64,000 bases of DNA from Mesobacillus foraminis (GTDB lineage Bacteria; Bacillota; Bacilli; Bacillales; Cytobacillaceae), in NCBI RefSeq assembly GCF_004340465.1, contig NZ_SLVV01000001.1, positions 450,730-514,729 of the forward strand. Direction: 5' to 3'. The translations under genes and the position numbers were made by a program. Below the pieces are notes generated by a model. It had not been told where the DNA came from and did not search any database. It saw only the letters and a list, made by a program, of their open reading frames with translations. Position 1 is the first letter of the stretch; each line of letters begins with the position of its first letter. This document shows, one piece after another, positions 26,113-35,513 of the stretch.

Positions 26113-27117
26113 TTAACTGTTTCTTTCAGTTGCCGTTCCTCGAATGATTAGCTCTGGAGACATGACAATGCGTTGTTTGACTTGTTGCGGATTCTTGATT
26201 TCTTCCACTAATAATTCAATAACTTTTTTTCCCATTTCACGGATCGGCTGGGAAACCGTGGTTAATGGCGGATAAGACATTTTTGCCAGGATTGAGTTAT
26301 CAAAACCTACGATTGATAACTCCTTTGGAATATCTAATCCATATTCCCGGGCACCTTGCATCACACCAATTGCAAGAGTTTCCGTTGATGCAAAAATCGC
26401 TGTGGGCGGTTCGGGTACATCTAATAGTTCTACCGTTGAATTTAATGCATCGCCATAGCTCGTATTATTGATTGCTACTAATTCTTCATTGTAAGGGAGA
26501 CCACCTTGCTCAAGAGCTTGTTTGTAGCCTTCCAGTCTAGATTGGGTGACAGGGAAATAAATGTCCTCTGTAACCATGGCGATTTTTTTATGTCCTAGTT
26601 TTATCAGATAGGACGTCGCTTCAAATGCTCCTAAGAAGTCATTCACGACTACTGTGTTTACGGCTAACGAAGGAACTTCCCTCGCCAATAAGGCTACTGG
26701 AATCTCATCGTTTAATAACTCCTGCAGGGCAGCTGTATTTTTTAATCCTGTTGCAATAATAATTCCATCTATATATTTTTTCTTTAATACTGAAACGTAT
26801 TCCATTTCCTTTTCTAAATCATTATCGGTGCTACATATCATCAAACTAAACCCAAATTTACGCCCATGATCCTCAATCGCCCTTGCAATTTCGGCCATAA
26901 ACGGATCGGCGATGTCCGGAATTAATAGTCCGATTGTTTGTATTCGTTTTTTGACTGATGCCGCAACACTAGGTTGATAATTTAATTTCTGCATCGTCTC
27001 TTCGACTTTTTTTCTTGTTTTCTCGCCAATCCTTCCTGTATTATTTAATACTTTTGAGACTGTAGAAATGGCGACTCCGGCTTCTTTGGCAACATCATAA
27101 ATAGTTGGTTGTTTCAT
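26113..27117 (-). CDS. LacI family transcriptional regulator
   Basis: 334 aa from the ATG at 27117, which has GGGGAAGGAG upstream. The N-terminal HTH (TIYDVAKEAGVAISTVSKVL) is followed by the hinge KKVEETMQKLNYQPSVAAS and a periplasmic-binding-protein-like sugar domain (GLLIPDIADPFMAEIARAIE region, ~58-77). It is the last gene of the inositol-type cluster and probably represses it in the absence of its sugar. A cre-like palindrome lies 160 bp upstream. Confidence 0.9.
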   Translation of the reverse strand: MKQPTIYDVAKEAGVAISTVSKVLNNTGRIGEKTRKKVEETMQKLNYQPSVAASVKKRIQTIGLLIPDIADPFMAEIARAIEDHGRKFGFSLMICSTDNDLEKEMEYVSVLKKKYIDGIIIATGLKNTAALQELLNDEIPVALLAREVPSLAVNTVVVNDFLGAFEATSYLIKLGHKKIAMVTEDIYFPVTQSRLEGYKQALEQGGLPYNEELVAINNTSYGDALNSTVELLDVPEPPTAIFASTETLAIGVMQGAREYGLDIPKELSIVGFDNSILAKMSYPPLTTVSQPIREMGKKVIELLVEEIKNPQQVKQRIVMSPELIIRGTATERNS

Positions 27118-27276
27118 TCCGTCTTGCTCCTTCCCCTTCGGCACCTTCATCTATCGTTTATTTTATTATTTTTATAGGTAGATGAAAATGAGTAGGAAGG
27201 GGTTTTTTCCTTTAATACTCTTTTCTCATAAAAAGTTAAAACTCATTTCATTCAATTCATATTATACTGATTCAAC

Positions 27277-27290
27277 TGATAACGCTTTCA
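27277..27290 (-). promoter_or_regulatory. cre-like / LacI-family operator
   Basis: Minus strand TGAAAGCGTTATCA fits the catabolite-responsive element consensus TGWAANCGNTWNCA. It could bind CcpA or the local LacI protein. The core AAAGCGTT recurs at 28939-28946 before the transporter gene. Confidence 0.65.
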
Positions 27291-27343
27291 ATAGTCCTCA
27301 AGCACTCCCCTTGCCAAAAAAATATAAATGGGATTTTCTCTAT

Positions 27344-28780
27344 TTATAAATCTATTTTTCTTTGACTTAAATCAGCCACGATTTTTGGTTTCCAATAAGT
27401 TTCAATCTCTTCAAGGGTTTTTCCTTTTGTTTCAGGGACCCATTTCCATACGAAAAGGAAAGAAAGGATACACATGACTCCATAAAAACTATAAGCTACG
27501 CCAGCGCTTATTTCCAGTAAAGACGGAAATGTCGATGAGATCAATAAATTACTTCCCCAGTTTGCCACAACGGTGATTGCCATCAATTGACCTCGAATTT
27601 TATTCGGGAAAATCTCAGCAGCTAGCACCCATACAAGCGGCCCAAATGATAGGTTATAAAAAGCGACAAAAACTAAAATGAATAAGAGCGCACCTAACCC
27701 CATCGAATCTGCAAATGCTAACGACGCTACACCAAACATTCCGACTGCCATCCCTACTGATCCGATTAGAAGCAAAGGCTTTCTTCCCCACTTTTCTACT
27801 AGCGTGAGGGCGATGAAAACAAAAATCAAGTTTACAACCCCAATGAGAATTGTTTGTAGCATAGAACCATCTGCACTTGCTCCCATATTGGCAAAGATAC
27901 GTGGTGCATAATAGAGAATCACGTTGATCCCTACAAACTGTTGTGCAGCAGCTAATAAAATCCCAACGAGAACGACCAACCTTCCATAGGAAAAGATTCC
28001 CGCTTTAGGAGTTTTAAGAGCGGCAGTATTATCCAACGTTTGTTTGATCTCTTGATAAATTTCTTTGGCAATTTTCTCCGATCCATTTACTTTCGTTAAA
28101 ATGGCCATCGCCTCTTTATATTTCTTTTTCGAAATTAAATAACGAGGCGTTTCTGGTACAAGAAATAAAAGACCAAAGAATAATAGAGCTGGGATGGCTT
28201 CAGAAGCAAACATATATCTCCATCCAAGATCGTTAATCCAACTCATGCTTTGCCCGGCGGCAATTCTCCAGTTTACAATATAAACAGCCAACATCCCAAA
28301 GATAATGGCTAGATTATTTAAAGTGACTAATTTTCCGCGAATATGTGCAGGAGAGGTTTCACTAATATACAAGGGCCCTAATCCTGAAGCCAACCCTACA
28401 CCGATTCCACCAATAATTCGATAGATGTTAAACATAATGAAAAGACCCATCGTTGGCTCACCTTTTGTAAAGAATAAAAATTCAGGATAGCCGGAAAGTA
28501 CAGCGGAAATAAAAAATAAAACCGCAGCAACTAGGAGAGAATTCCTGCGACCAATTCCATTCGAAAGGACCCCACTAATTAATCCCCCTACCACACAACC
28601 AATCAGAGCACTAGAAACCGTTAATCCGTGGAATATTGTACTTAAACCAAGACTATCAATCAAATAAACTTGTAAGGAGCGCTCAGCACCGGATATCACA
28701 GCTGTATCGTAACCAAATAGTAGTCCACCTAGTGCGGCAACCATAGATAGAAAGATGATATATGTCATATTTTGTTTCAT
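27344..28780 (-). CDS. sugar/inositol:proton symporter (MFS sugar porter)
   Basis: 478 aa, 12 membrane segments. GGLLFGYDTAVISGAE (helix 1), GRRNSLL, the loop PETPRYLISKKK after helix 6 (~210-225), QQFVGINVILYYAPRIF (helix 7) and C-terminal VPETKGKTLEEIE are signature motifs of the IolT/AraE/XylE family. It lies between the TIM-barrel isomerase gene and lacI, in the same orientation. The substrate is probably myo-inositol or a related cyclitol or sugar, from the neighbours. Confidence 0.9.
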   Translation of the reverse strand: MKQNMTYIIFLSMVAALGGLLFGYDTAVISGAERSLQVYLIDSLGLSTIFHGLTVSSALIGCVVGGLISGVLSNGIGRRNSLLVAAVLFFISAVLSGYPEFLFFTKGEPTMGLFIMFNIYRIIGGIGVGLASGLGPLYISETSPAHIRGKLVTLNNLAIIFGMLAVYIVNWRIAAGQSMSWINDLGWRYMFASEAIPALLFFGLLFLVPETPRYLISKKKYKEAMAILTKVNGSEKIAKEIYQEIKQTLDNTAALKTPKAGIFSYGRLVVLVGILLAAAQQFVGINVILYYAPRIFANMGASADGSMLQTILIGVVNLIFVFIALTLVEKWGRKPLLLIGSVGMAVGMFGVASLAFADSMGLGALLFILVFVAFYNLSFGPLVWVLAAEIFPNKIRGQLMAITVVANWGSNLLISSTFPSLLEISAGVAYSFYGVMCILSFLFVWKWVPETKGKTLEEIETYWKPKIVADLSQRKIDL

Positions 28781-28938
28781 TGTAACAAACTCCTTTCATG
28801 ATCGATTTACTTCTCTTTTTCTTTAAAAAGGTCTGGATATTCTTTATCACTAGCCGATGCTGGAATCATGCTGACATTGACTCAGTTGCCATACCCACAT
28901 CCTAAAATTTTACAAAAGGACTATAAACCAATCAATCT

Positions 28939-28946
28939 AAAGCGTT
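28939..28946. promoter_or_regulatory. AAAGCGTT core upstream of the transporter
   Basis: CTAAAGCGTTCAA shares its core with the palindrome at 27277-27290 and may be a second, weaker LacI-type site. Confidence 0.35.
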
Positions 28947-28997
28947 CAATCTAACCCCCCTTCTCTTCACAATCTACCTTTAAAGAGTCCTATTTCG

Positions 28998-29825
28998 TTA
29001 AGCTTGAACCTTAACCGCATCCCATTCTCTTAGCTGTTTGAGCGATTCTTTGTAGTAACTCACAACGATATCTAAATAGTTTCCATCCTTGACCGGTGTG
29101 AAGGGGTTTGGTCCTTCCGCAACCATTTCCATAATAATCGGTCCCTTATAGCCAATCTCAAGTAAAGCTGCAACTTGCCCTTTCAAATCCGCATGTCCGT
29201 CCCCTAGCCCTTGCCGGTTTGAATCAGCGATATGATAAACCCCTAACTTGTCCCCTGTTTCTTTAAGAGCCTGGATTGGACAAGCTTCCTCAATATTCAT
29301 GTGATACGCATCTAAAAGAATCTTAAAACTTTTACTATTAATTTCATTTAATAAGGATAATGCCTCTTTCGCGGTGACGATTTGATGATTTTCATACCGG
29401 TTTAGGACTTCGAACACGACCTCAATCCCAAGCTCCTCCGCTTTCCGTACAACGGCTGATGTACTATCCACAAGAAATTCCCAATCTCTCGCTGCATCTC
29501 CACTGCCTTGCGTTTTCCCAACATTCCCATGTAGACAAATTCTTTTCGTCCCTAATTCTTCGGCCCAATCTAGTAAGGCTAAAAAATATTGAACCGCACT
29601 ATAACGAACCTTTTCATCATCACTTGAAATATCGACATTCTCTGGCGTCACGGATAAAACCTTTAAATCACACCTATCTAAAAGCGCTTTCAATTCAGCA
29701 GGGTTTTGGGATAAATCTCCTTGAACCTCTACGCCGTTTACACCAATTTCCATTGCCAGTTTGCACTTTTCTTCCAAAGATAGATTCCCAAATGTCCATA
29801 AACAAAGTCCATAATCTCGATTCAT
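28998..29825 (-). CDS. sugar phosphate isomerase/epimerase (xylose-isomerase-like TIM barrel)
   Basis: 275 aa. MEIGVNGVEVQGDLSQNPAE, FEVLNRYENH, LLDAYHMNIEEACP, HIADSNRQGLGDGH and IIMEM show the AP-endonuclease-2 TIM barrel with metal-binding Glu, Asp, His and Glu. The family includes IolE/IolI (inosose dehydratase/isomerase) and tagatose epimerases. Next to an inositol-dehydrogenase-like gene it probably handles an inosose or keto-sugar. RBS GGAGGGAATC precedes the ATG. Confidence 0.85.
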   Translation of the reverse strand: MNRDYGLCLWTFGNLSLEEKCKLAMEIGVNGVEVQGDLSQNPAELKALLDRCDLKVLSVTPENVDISSDDEKVRYSAVQYFLALLDWAEELGTKRICLHGNVGKTQGSGDAARDWEFLVDSTSAVVRKAEELGIEVVFEVLNRYENHQIVTAKEALSLLNEINSKSFKILLDAYHMNIEEACPIQALKETGDKLGVYHIADSNRQGLGDGHADLKGQVAALLEIGYKGPIIMEMVAEGPNPFTPVKDGNYLDIVVSYYKESLKQLREWDAVKVQA

Positions 29826-29928
29826 CTAGATTCCCTCCAAGTATAATTTGGCAACTTTTCCATTTAAGAGGGGATCATCTGATCATCTCCCCTCTTTTGA
29901 TATTTTTTCCTCAGAAAAAGCGAATGAA

Positions 29929-30948
29929 TTAAACTAAAATGTGTTGGTCAAGCTTAATGGGTAAGTTGCTTTTTACGGACTCAATGCTTGCTAAGGCGAT
30001 TTTCAACGCCCATCGAGCATCCTCAGCCGTTGCGAGCACCGGTTTTTGATGAATCACACAGTCTACGAAACTACTTAATTCAGCAACGTAAGCATCAAAC
30101 AGTAAATCTTGATCATACCGACAAGTATCAAAGCTTACCCCATTCTGGTTATATCTTGTCATGCTTGATTCACGAATTCCTCCAGCTGTAATCATCCCTT
30201 CAGCTCCAAATACTTCTGCTCGAACATCATATCCATATACAGCCTGGAAATTCGCCTCTGTTGTCGCTATGGCCCCATTATCAAATTTGAGCGTTACTAC
30301 AGCGGTGTCGAGCAAACCCTTCGCTTTTAAGTCTGGTCGAATGAGTGCATCTGCAACTGCATAAACTTCGACAGGCTTAGCACCAGGATTTAAATACATT
30401 AACGTATCAAAGTCATGGATTAATGTTTCTAAAAAGATGGTCCACTCAGGAATTGTCTCCGCTCGATTTAACTTTGGATCTCTCGTGGTCGATTTTAATA
30501 ATTGTGGAGTGCCAATTTTCCCTGAAGCAATTTCTGTGTGTGCAGCTTTGAACCCTTTCTCAAATCTCCGGTTAAAACCTACTTGAACCAAAACATTTCT
30601 TTCCTCACTCGCTTCAACAATTTCATTTGCTTCAGTTAAATTGACTGCCATCGGTTTCTCACAGAAAACCGCTATCCCATTTTTAATCGCAGCCAGAACA
30701 TTACTAGCATGCGTACGTGCTGGTGAAGCAATCACCACAGCATCTACTCCGGGGTCTTGGATTAATTCCATTGGATCTGTGTATGCCTTTGTATTAACAT
30801 TTAGTTGACTGATAAGTTTTTCAGCAGCACCTGGAACAGGGTCAGCAACCGCATACAAAGTAGCTTGAGGCAATCGGTTCGCAATTGTCTCCCCGTGAAA
30901 TGCCCCCATTCTTCCAGCACCGATCAAACCAACATTTAGTCTTTTCAT
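29929..30948 (-). CDS. inositol 2-dehydrogenase-like Gfo/Idh/MocA oxidoreductase
   Basis: 339 aa. VGLIGAGRMGAFHGE (6-20) is the Rossmann site; FCEKPMAVN (~94-102) carries the catalytic Lys; ETLIHDFDTLMYLNPG is the HDxD motif typical of IolG-type inositol dehydrogenases. It should oxidise myo- or scyllo-inositol to an inosose with NAD+. It is first in a four-gene minus-strand unit (dehydrogenase, TIM-barrel isomerase, transporter, LacI), behind two AGGAAAGNNCTTTCCT palindromes. Confidence 0.87.
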   Translation of the reverse strand: MKRLNVGLIGAGRMGAFHGETIANRLPQATLYAVADPVPGAAEKLISQLNVNTKAYTDPMELIQDPGVDAVVIASPARTHASNVLAAIKNGIAVFCEKPMAVNLTEANEIVEASEERNVLVQVGFNRRFEKGFKAAHTEIASGKIGTPQLLKSTTRDPKLNRAETIPEWTIFLETLIHDFDTLMYLNPGAKPVEVYAVADALIRPDLKAKGLLDTAVVTLKFDNGAIATTEANFQAVYGYDVRAEVFGAEGMITAGGIRESSMTRYNQNGVSFDTCRYDQDLLFDAYVAELSSFVDCVIHQKPVLATAEDARWALKIALASIESVKSNLPIKLDQHILV

Positions 30949-30997
30949 ACACTACCTCCTGATTAATTATGTAGGATATACAAACACGCGTGAATTT

Positions 30998-31013
30998 AGG
31001 AAAGTCCTTTCCT
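30998..31013. promoter_or_regulatory. palindrome AGGAAAGTCCTTTCCT, operator candidate 1
   Basis: A 7-bp inverted repeat around TC, 50 bp upstream of the dehydrogenase start. The same palindrome is repeated at 31182-31197. Confidence 0.6.
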
Positions 31014-31181
31014 TTGATTTGAATTTTATACCATTATATTTACATTAGTCAAACTATTTAAAATACATTGATATATATTTTCTATCATAATCTCCTATAA
31101 TTTCCCGAAACATACCCATCATATGAGCTGCACACTGGTAAAAATCCGGGAAACTAATGATGATTTTTGTTGTTCCTTATT

Positions 31182-31197
31182 AGGAAAGTTCTTTCCT
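31182..31197. promoter_or_regulatory. palindrome AGGAAAGTTCTTTCCT, operator candidate 2
   Basis: Second copy, 184 bp further upstream. Spacing suits a looped repressor complex. Confidence 0.6.
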
Positions 31198-31226
31198 TAA
31201 TTCTATACTCACACACGAATCAAGGT

Positions 31227-31270
31227 AAAATTAAAAGGCATGAGAACGGTACAATGCACCAACTCATGCC
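31227..31270 (-). terminator. terminator-like hairpin upstream of the inositol unit
   Basis: Minus strand GGCATGAG...CTCATGCC followed by TTTTAATTTT. It could stop transcription entering from the right. Confidence 0.55.
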
Positions 31271-31785
31271 CTAATGTCTGCCTAATAATGATTGTATCTA
31301 TCATTATGGGATCACTTGAACTCAGAGCGTTTCTCTTTAATGTCTTATAAAAAAATAAGCTACAACTGTAACTTATTTAAAACTATCTTATTTTTAATTC
31401 AGAATCCATTCGGCAAAACGAATAAAATATATTTTATCCGTTTTAATCACGTCTCAAAGTTCAATGAGTAAACTTTATATTAGATTTACCAACTTTTGTT
31501 CAACTAATCTGATCCTTTAGCTTAAGAGGATCATGCTTTCCTCAGAATTCAGTCCTTTGTCCGGAAATCTGTTCGTTTGTGAGAGCTTTATCATAAGGGT
31601 CATTTTCGATAAACACAATGTAGTCCAATGAATTGTCCCCTCCGTCATCCAATGGGGGCTTACGATGAGTACTGCCATGAGTTGGTTTGGGCCATGAACG
31701 TTTTTCATCTCCAAGGTCTCCGCCGGGGTGAATCCGCCCCCTCCAGTTCCTTTATCTCCTCGGGCTATCTCAATAAATTTTACAT
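31271..31785. other. gap at the island's right end with an unidentified gene relic
   Basis: No intact gene is supported. On the minus strand at ~31545-31720 one frame reads KPPLDDGGDNSLDYIVFIEN, then DPYDKALTNEQISGQRTEF and a stop, which looks protein-like, but its N-terminal part is broken. I do not recognise the family. Confidence 0.35.
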
Positions 31786-31976
31786 CTGTAAAAAAACTCG
31801 ACAGGCTCAGCAGGCCTGTCGAGTTTTTGTCATGCATATTGTTTGTTTTCGTCCTTCTTGAAGAAGCTCTTCATGGAATGGAATACATCGGCCTTCTGCT
31901 TGAGGATATAGTAGCGGAATTTCTCATCTTTGATGTTTTTGTACGCGGACATTAGGGTCGAGTGGCGGTTGTACTG
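31786..31976. repeat. 3' end of yhbH, direct repeat copy B
   Basis: Matches 15544-15733 almost base for base. This copy belongs to the intact yhbH gene. Confidence 0.92.
31796..31824 (-). terminator. terminator of yhbH
   Basis: ACTCGACAGG CTCAGCAGG CCTGTCGAGT with U-tracts on both sides, just after the yhbH stop. It is duplicated at 15554-15582. Confidence 0.9.
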
Positions 31977-32999
31977 ATTGACTTCACCGTAGCCAAACAT
32001 ATTGGATACCTTCATCAACTGTTCGACTAGCTTTACGCAGCGCGCATTGTCTGAGGTCAAGTTATCTCCGTCGGAGAAGTGGAAAGGATAAATATTGTAT
32101 TTCTGCGGGTCGTATTTTGTATCAATGAGTTCAAGCGATTTGCGGTATGCTGACGAACAGATCGTTCCGCCGCTTTCTCCCTTGGAGAAAAAGTCCTCCT
32201 CTGACACGACTTTGGCCTCTGTGTGATGAGCAATGAATTCGATTTCGACTGTTTCATATTTCGAGCGTAAAAATCTCGTCATCCAGAAGAAAAAGCTTCT
32301 GGCCATGTACTTTTCCCATAATCCCATTGAACCACTTGTATCCATCATCGCAAGCACAACTGCTTTTGAGTCCGGCTTGATCACTTCATTCCATGTCTTA
32401 AATTTAAGGTCTTCCTGGTAAATCGGATGGAAGGCTGGCTTTCCAGTCATGGCGTTGCGCTTGTAAGCCGTCATCATGGTTCTCTTCTTATCAATATTGC
32501 CCATTAAGCCAGTCTTTCGGATATCATTAAACTCAATATGCTCCACCGTGTGTTCCTGGTTTTGCTTGCGCTGCAGATTTGGCAGCTCCAATTGTTTAAA
32601 CAACGCTTCTTCAAGCTCCATTATTGATACTTCTGCTTCATAGTAGTCTTCCCCAGCCTGGTCGCCTGCCCCCTGCCCTTTGCCAGGTGCCGGCTGCCCG
32701 CCTGAACCATCCCGAGCTACGACATCTCCCACTTTGCTATCCCCGTTCCCCTGGCCGACATGTTTATTTTTATCATAGTTGTAGCGTATCTTATATTCAT
32801 CCAGAGAACGGATCGGAATCTTGACTACCTCCCTGCCGTTCGACATCACGATGTTTTCTTCAGTGATAAGATCAGGTAGATTATTCTTGATGGCTTCCTG
32901 AACTTTTTCCTGATGGCGCTGCTGGTCGTCGTGGCCTTTACGGTGGAGGGACCAATCTTCCTGGGAAATTACAAACTGCCCGTTGTTTTCTTCGGTCAT
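31830..32999 (-). CDS. yhbH: YhbH, sporulation-associated UPF0229 protein
   Basis: 389 aa. [20 protein letters not shown] near the N-terminus, VVARDGSGG, and a von Willebrand-like core ([20 protein letters not shown], ~210-229, with DTSGS metal site; then FSDGDN) identify the YhbH/YeaH family. It works with the PrkA kinase, probably in stationary-phase and sporulation signalling; prkA lies 4.6 kb away on the same strand. RBS AGGAGGGG precedes the ATG. The gene is intact, and its 3' end is duplicated at 15.5 kb. Confidence 0.93.
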   Translation of the reverse strand: MTEENNGQFVISQEDWSLHRKGHDDQQRHQEKVQEAIKNNLPDLITEENIVMSNGREVVKIPIRSLDEYKIRYNYDKNKHVGQGNGDSKVGDVVARDGSGGQPAPGKGQGAGDQAGEDYYEAEVSIMELEEALFKQLELPNLQRKQNQEHTVEHIEFNDIRKTGLMGNIDKKRTMMTAYKRNAMTGKPAFHPIYQEDLKFKTWNEVIKPDSKAVVLAMMDTSGSMGLWEKYMARSFFFWMTRFLRSKYETVEIEFIAHHTEAKVVSEEDFFSKGESGGTICSSAYRKSLELIDTKYDPQKYNIYPFHFSDGDNLTSDNARCVKLVEQLMKVSNMFGYGEVNQYNRHSTLMSAYKNIKDEKFRYYILKQKADVFHSMKSFFKKDENKQYA

Positions 33000-33288
33000 T
33001 ATAAACCCCTCCTGTTCATTTTACTTTTCGGTTTCAACGCATAACGCCTTGTGCCGCGTTAAGGCTGACCAAGGCATTTTTTGCGCTAACCATGCACACA
33101 ATTGTGATTGGTGTCATACAATATCCGGAGTGCAAAAAAGCATGGGATATTGTGATTACTCTATCTTATGCAGAGGACGAAAATAATTTACAAATAATTT
33201 AGACAATTATTCTGTTAATATTAGACAGGACAAGCCTGTTTTGCAAAAATTCCACTCTGCATGGTCAAATGCTCTTTCTACATTGACA
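33000..33288. other. yhbH upstream region
   Basis: Contains the yhbH promoter region and a GCCTTG/CAAGGC hairpin followed by ATTTTTT on the plus strand (33056-33082) with no matching upstream gene. Nothing else can be supported. Confidence 0.4.
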
Positions 33289-33322
33289 AAAAACTAAAGA
33301 GCTGCCCCGAAGGAACAGCTCC
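33289..33322 (-). terminator. terminator of the tatA unit
   Basis: Minus strand GAGCTG...CAGCTC followed by TTTAGTTTTTT. It lies ~210 bp past the tatA stop; the DNA between holds no gene I can support. Confidence 0.7.
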
Positions 33323-33534
33323 TATATCTATTTAACGCTTATTTCTTCCTTAATAATTGCACCTTGATGCAACATGACCAACTATTTAAAACATTATTTT
33401 CAACATAATAATTTCTCTTTAAAAAGAGATACGAAAATTGCCTTAAAATTAAAAGCCTGTGCACTGGCCAGGGAGATGCACGGCAGTGATCAAGTGAAAC
33501 ACAGCCGGACAAACACCCGCTGTACTACCCATTC

Positions 33535-33762
33535 CTACAGCTTCTTTTTATCCTCGGCTGGATTTACTGCTGTAACGACTTTCTTTTCCTTTTCTTCCTC
33601 AGAATCATCATCATTCATTAAACTTCTTGCCGATCTTTTAAATTCGGATAGGGTTTTCCCAAAAGCCGAACCAATTTCAGGAAGTTTCTTTGGTCCAAAT
33701 ACGATCAAGGCGATAACCAGAATAAGGATGAGGCCGGGTATGCCTATATTGGAAAGTCCCAC
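33535..33762 (-). CDS. tatA: TatA-type twin-arginine translocase subunit
   Basis: 75 aa starting at a GTG behind AAAGGGGG. One membrane helix ([20 protein letters not shown]), the [10 protein letters not shown] hinge and an amphipathic helix ([19 protein letters not shown]), then a charged tail: the classic TatA layout. It is the last gene after a dehydrogenase whose small subunit has a twin-arginine signal, so it probably serves that complex. No TatC is present in the window. Confidence 0.93.
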   Translation of the reverse strand: MGLSNIGIPGLILILVIALIVFGPKKLPEIGSAFGKTLSEFKRSARSLMNDDDSEEEKEKKVVTAVNPAEDKKKL

Positions 33763-33785
33763 AAACTATTCCCCCTTTCAATTCA

Positions 33786-35495
33786 TCACACAAGCGCGCC
33801 GCCGTCTTTGCTGTACTTCAAAATTCCCTCTGCTGCCCGGTAGGCCAAAGCTCCCACGGTACCGGTCGGATTATAGCCTCCATTATGGGCAAATGCTGAT
33901 GCACCAACAACGAATACGTTTTCGGCATCCCACATTTGAAGATAATTATTTACTGCTGATGTTTCTTTTTCAGCCCCCATGATGACACCTCCCGTATTAT
34001 GGGTCGTCTGATATGGCACGATGTCATAATGCTCAAGCGGACTTCGGTCGTTAATAAAACTTGCACCCATTTCCTTCATGATTTGGTCCGTAATTTTGCC
34101 AATATAATTGTACAGATTCTTATCCTGATCTGAAAAATCATACGTCAGCCTAAGCAGCGGCTGTCCGTATGCGTCCTTATACGCCGGATCAAGATCCATA
34201 TAGTTTGTGCGGGTTGGCATCGAAGCACCCTGTGTCCCGATGTTCATGGAGCGGGTAAAATACTTAATTGACTGTTTCTTGAATTCCTTTCCCCACCTTG
34301 GAGTATCCTGCGGCACCGGATTATGCTGGATGGCTCTTGCCCCCGACTGGTTAATTGAAATGGAGCCTCCATGGATAAAGTCCACGTCTGAATGGTCGAA
34401 GTTATCGCCATTATAGTCATCCACTGTCGCCCCAAGAGCCCCGGCACCCATAAAGGTATTGAATTGCTCATCATCAAAGAATCCTGTTGTTCCAGGAAGG
34501 ATCTGATAACAGTAATTCTTTCCGATTACACCTTTGCCTGTGTCAGGGTTATATGGGCGTCCAAGTTTAGACGAGAGCAGCAAACGAGTATTATTCATAA
34601 CATAGCTTGTCAGTACGACGATTTCAGCCGGCTGAATGAATTCTTCTTTTGTTTGCACGTCCACATATTTCACACCGGTAGCTTTACTGCCATCGTGTAT
34701 AACCTCCGTCACATTCGAATGCGCACGAAGTTCAAAATTGCCTGTATTCTTGGCAAAAGGGATGACAGCGACAGTCGGATCAGCTTTCGCCCCGTATTCA
34801 CAGCCAAAGCGCTCGCAGAACGCACAGTATTGGCAGGCGGCCATCTTCGCTCCATACTGGTTCTCATATGCCTCGCTCATGTTTGCTGATGGCATGTGAT
34901 AGGGCTTCATCCCCAGCGTTTTTGCTGCATCTTTAAACCTTTTGGTCAGCGGCGTTTCCTTCATCGGCGGATTTGGATAAGGGTTTGACCGCTTTCCTCC
35001 AAACGGGTTTTCCTCGCCTCCAATACCCGCTGCTTTTTCATACTTGTCAAAATACGGTTCCAGTTCATCATAGGTAATGCCCCAGTCCTGAAGCTGAAGC
35101 CCCTTGATCTTTTCTTCCCCGTATTTCTCTACGGTTTTAGAGCGGATTTCAAAATCATAAGGCAGGAAACGGAAGGTATGTCCATTCCAGTGGACACCCG
35201 ATCCGCCGAGTCCTTCTCCCAGCAGGAAGGAACCGAGCTGCCTCATCGGCAAAGCTCTTTCCTTCATATTATTACGGAAGGTCAGGGTTTCCTTTGAAAG
35301 GTCCTGCATTAGCTCGTACCTTATTCCATAGCGCAGTTCATCATGAATCATGGAGTAATCCTTAAGACCTCTTTCTCTGCCCCGCTCAAGGCCTACCACC
35401 TTCAGTCCTTCCTTGCCAAGCTCTGCTGCAATAATGCTGCCTGCCCAGCCGACGCCTACCACTACTACATCTGTTTTTGGTAATGTCTTTGCCAT
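33786..35495 (-). CDS. GMC-family FAD dehydrogenase, gluconate 2-dehydrogenase-type large subunit
   Basis: 569 aa. VVVVGVGWAGSIIAAELGKE (~9-28) is the FAD site; GSGVHWNGHTFRF and the C-terminal HNTGGVIMG...GYNPTGTVGALAYRAAE carry the GMC active-site His/Asn region. A Cys cluster (CQYCAFCERFGCEYGAKADP) may bind a metal or Fe-S. No signal peptide of its own, so it is probably exported bound to the Tat-signal subunit. Oxidises gluconate or a related sugar acid or polyol at the outer membrane face, passing electrons to cytochrome c. RBS GGGGGG precedes the ATG. Confidence 0.88.
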   Translation of the reverse strand: MAKTLPKTDVVVVGVGWAGSIIAAELGKEGLKVVGLERGRERGLKDYSMIHDELRYGIRYELMQDLSKETLTFRNNMKERALPMRQLGSFLLGEGLGGSGVHWNGHTFRFLPYDFEIRSKTVEKYGEEKIKGLQLQDWGITYDELEPYFDKYEKAAGIGGEENPFGGKRSNPYPNPPMKETPLTKRFKDAAKTLGMKPYHMPSANMSEAYENQYGAKMAACQYCAFCERFGCEYGAKADPTVAVIPFAKNTGNFELRAHSNVTEVIHDGSKATGVKYVDVQTKEEFIQPAEIVVLTSYVMNNTRLLLSSKLGRPYNPDTGKGVIGKNYCYQILPGTTGFFDDEQFNTFMGAGALGATVDDYNGDNFDHSDVDFIHGGSISINQSGARAIQHNPVPQDTPRWGKEFKKQSIKYFTRSMNIGTQGASMPTRTNYMDLDPAYKDAYGQPLLRLTYDFSDQDKNLYNYIGKITDQIMKEMGASFINDRSPLEHYDIVPYQTTHNTGGVIMGAEKETSAVNNYLQMWDAENVFVVGASAFAHNGGYNPTGTVGALAYRAAEGILKYSKDGGALV

Positions 35496-35513
35496 AATTG
35501 CCCCCCATAAAAA

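Noticed and set aside
15734..31785. Prophage or integrative conjugative element
   Set aside because: No integrase, portal, capsid, relaxase or replication gene is visible; only the bounding repeats suggest insertion.
31517..31837. 106-aa minus-strand frame at the yhbH end
   Set aside because: It overlaps the yhbH stop and terminator and mixes two frames of a relic; not a credible gene as it stands.
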